A stretch of DNA of 21,280 bases from Theodoxus fluviatilis (taxonomy: Eukaryota > Mollusca > Gastropoda > Cycloneritida > Neritidae). Positions 20,438-21,280 of the stretch are shown here, one piece after another (position 1 is the first letter of the stretch; every line of letters begins with the position of its first letter). A program made the position numbers and the translations under genes. The notes under the pieces are model-generated. The model worked only from the letters and a program-made list of their open reading frames with translations, did not search any database and was not told where the DNA came from. The DNA lies in contig JAWQFJ010008160.1 of NCBI GenBank assembly GCA_034096865.1, positions 1 to 21,280 of the forward strand. Direction: 5' to 3'.

Positions 20438-21253
20438 ATTAAAGTACTGCGCAATTCACGGTTCGTTATTAGTCACCTCAGTCGGCTAATTAAAATACAC
20501 AACCCTTTGCTAAGTAACAGTCTAGTTCAAATACATTTTGTGAGTAAAGGAAAATTGCTACCTGCGTTCCAACAATTCAAGAACAGGTGAGAAACATCCA
20601 GGCTAAATGTGAATCATTTTTATGTATTTCAAAAGGAGTATATATAATTACAATTTAAATGTTCATTTGGAGTCTCCAGACCTTAAAATTCGACGACGTA
20701 AGTGATCCTCAAGTGCACACCGCATTCAACATTCAATACCTCTCCACGGAAAGCTCATACTCCCACTAAATCTTATATTCACGTAAAATTATCTTTCCGA
20801 TAGACGTTGTGCGGCAAAACGACTCACAAAGAACGAACGAACGAATTAATTGATTCTTAGGCCGACAACCAATCTGAACAGCAGTTGTCACTACTAAATG
20901 TAATTTGTCGATGGACACAGATGTGCCATTATGTCAGTAACTGTACAATCAACAAATGTTACGAGCTCTGCCTACATCGGAAAATTGATTTACATTAACA
21001 TTAGTCAGCTTCAGATCTCTTTTTTTGGGGGGGGGAGGGGGGGAGGGGTAGGGTGTTGGTTTTGGTGTTGGTACACTTCAAGTTGTATGATTGAACAAGT
21101 TGTGTTTTATGGCAATGCGATGTAAGGGGATGATCAGGCCCACCCTTAGCAATGTCAACTACAAAGTACACATAATGTACTTATGTACCTCGAGGACGAG
21201 GTGGGGAAAAGGCAGGGGGGATGTAAGAGGGTGAGGATATATGTAGTTCAAAG
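20438..21253 (+). repeat. Outer repeat R4, longest-reaching copy of family R
   Basis: This is a direct repeat of R3 up to about 21060, and inverted to R1 over about 20818-21253. Relative to R3 it lacks about 150 bp after acacaaccc, which includes the TATA box. It contributes the outer end (gtgaggatatatgta) not seen in R2 or R3. No coding capacity is visible. The family looks like a non-autonomous element of at least 950 bp when copies are combined. Confidence 0.8.
21027..21053 (+). repeat. G-run tract inside R4 (G-quadruplex potential)
   Basis: Four G-runs of about 9, 7, 4 and 3 bases are separated by A, A and TA, and are preceded by a T-run. The corresponding tract in R3 has decayed; the R1 tract (393-419) is its mirror. 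Confidence 0.7.
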
Positions 21254-21280
21254 CACTATCTCTTATCTGTTCCCATTCTA

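Noticed and set aside
195..21253. Simple assembly fold-back artefact as the full explanation
   Set aside because: The arms differ by substitutions, a 24-bp coding deletion, a one-sided LINE and different outer satellites. A fold-back of one molecule would give near-identical arms. Misjoined diverged copies remain possible.

Overview
This is a eukaryotic, most likely invertebrate and probably molluscan, nuclear window. The evidence is short intron-split exons with GT/AG junctions, long CA/GT microsatellites, a decayed LINE retrotransposon and dispersed repeats. The molluscan placement is an impression from the LINE style and repeat content, not a demonstrated assignment.

The dominant structure is a large, nested, interrupted inverted duplication centred near 10.0-10.7 kb. 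From outside in, the left half reads: outer repeat R1 (195-668), about 3.2 kb without recognised features, a hairpin-rich minisatellite (3882-4756), a CA microsatellite (about 5078-5680), a four-exon gene on the minus strand (5875-7760), and its upstream/promoter segment (7880-9045). The right half mirrors this: upstream segment (11081-12255), a minus-strand LINE that exists only on this side (about 12481-15345), the paralogous four-exon gene on the plus strand (15473-17365), a GT microsatellite, the minisatellite (18473-19447), about 1 kb without genes that includes six perfect 46-bp tandem repeats, and outer repeat R4 (20438-21253). The spacer (9046-11080) is non-coding with GT and CA microsatellites.

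The two genes are head-to-head paralogues encoding a small secreted protein: a signal peptide, a short Arg/Trp-rich segment, and EF-hand calcium-binding sequence. The gene model is reconstructed by eye from splice sites and reading-frame continuity. The right copy (109 aa) has two canonical EF-hand loops. The left copy (101 aa) has lost the first loop through an in-frame 24-bp deletion. Both arms carry a TATAAAAG box upstream, an AG acceptor immediately before the start ATG (suggesting a 5'UTR intron), and a conserved AATAAA after the stop. On the right, the LINE lies between the promoter and the first coding exon, where a 5'UTR intron could splice it out.

The arms differ in how far they have diverged. 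The minisatellite keeps the same order of variant units over about 19 units, introns 1-2 are nearly identical, and intron 3 and the outer repeats are clearly more diverged. This points to patchy gene conversion between arms.
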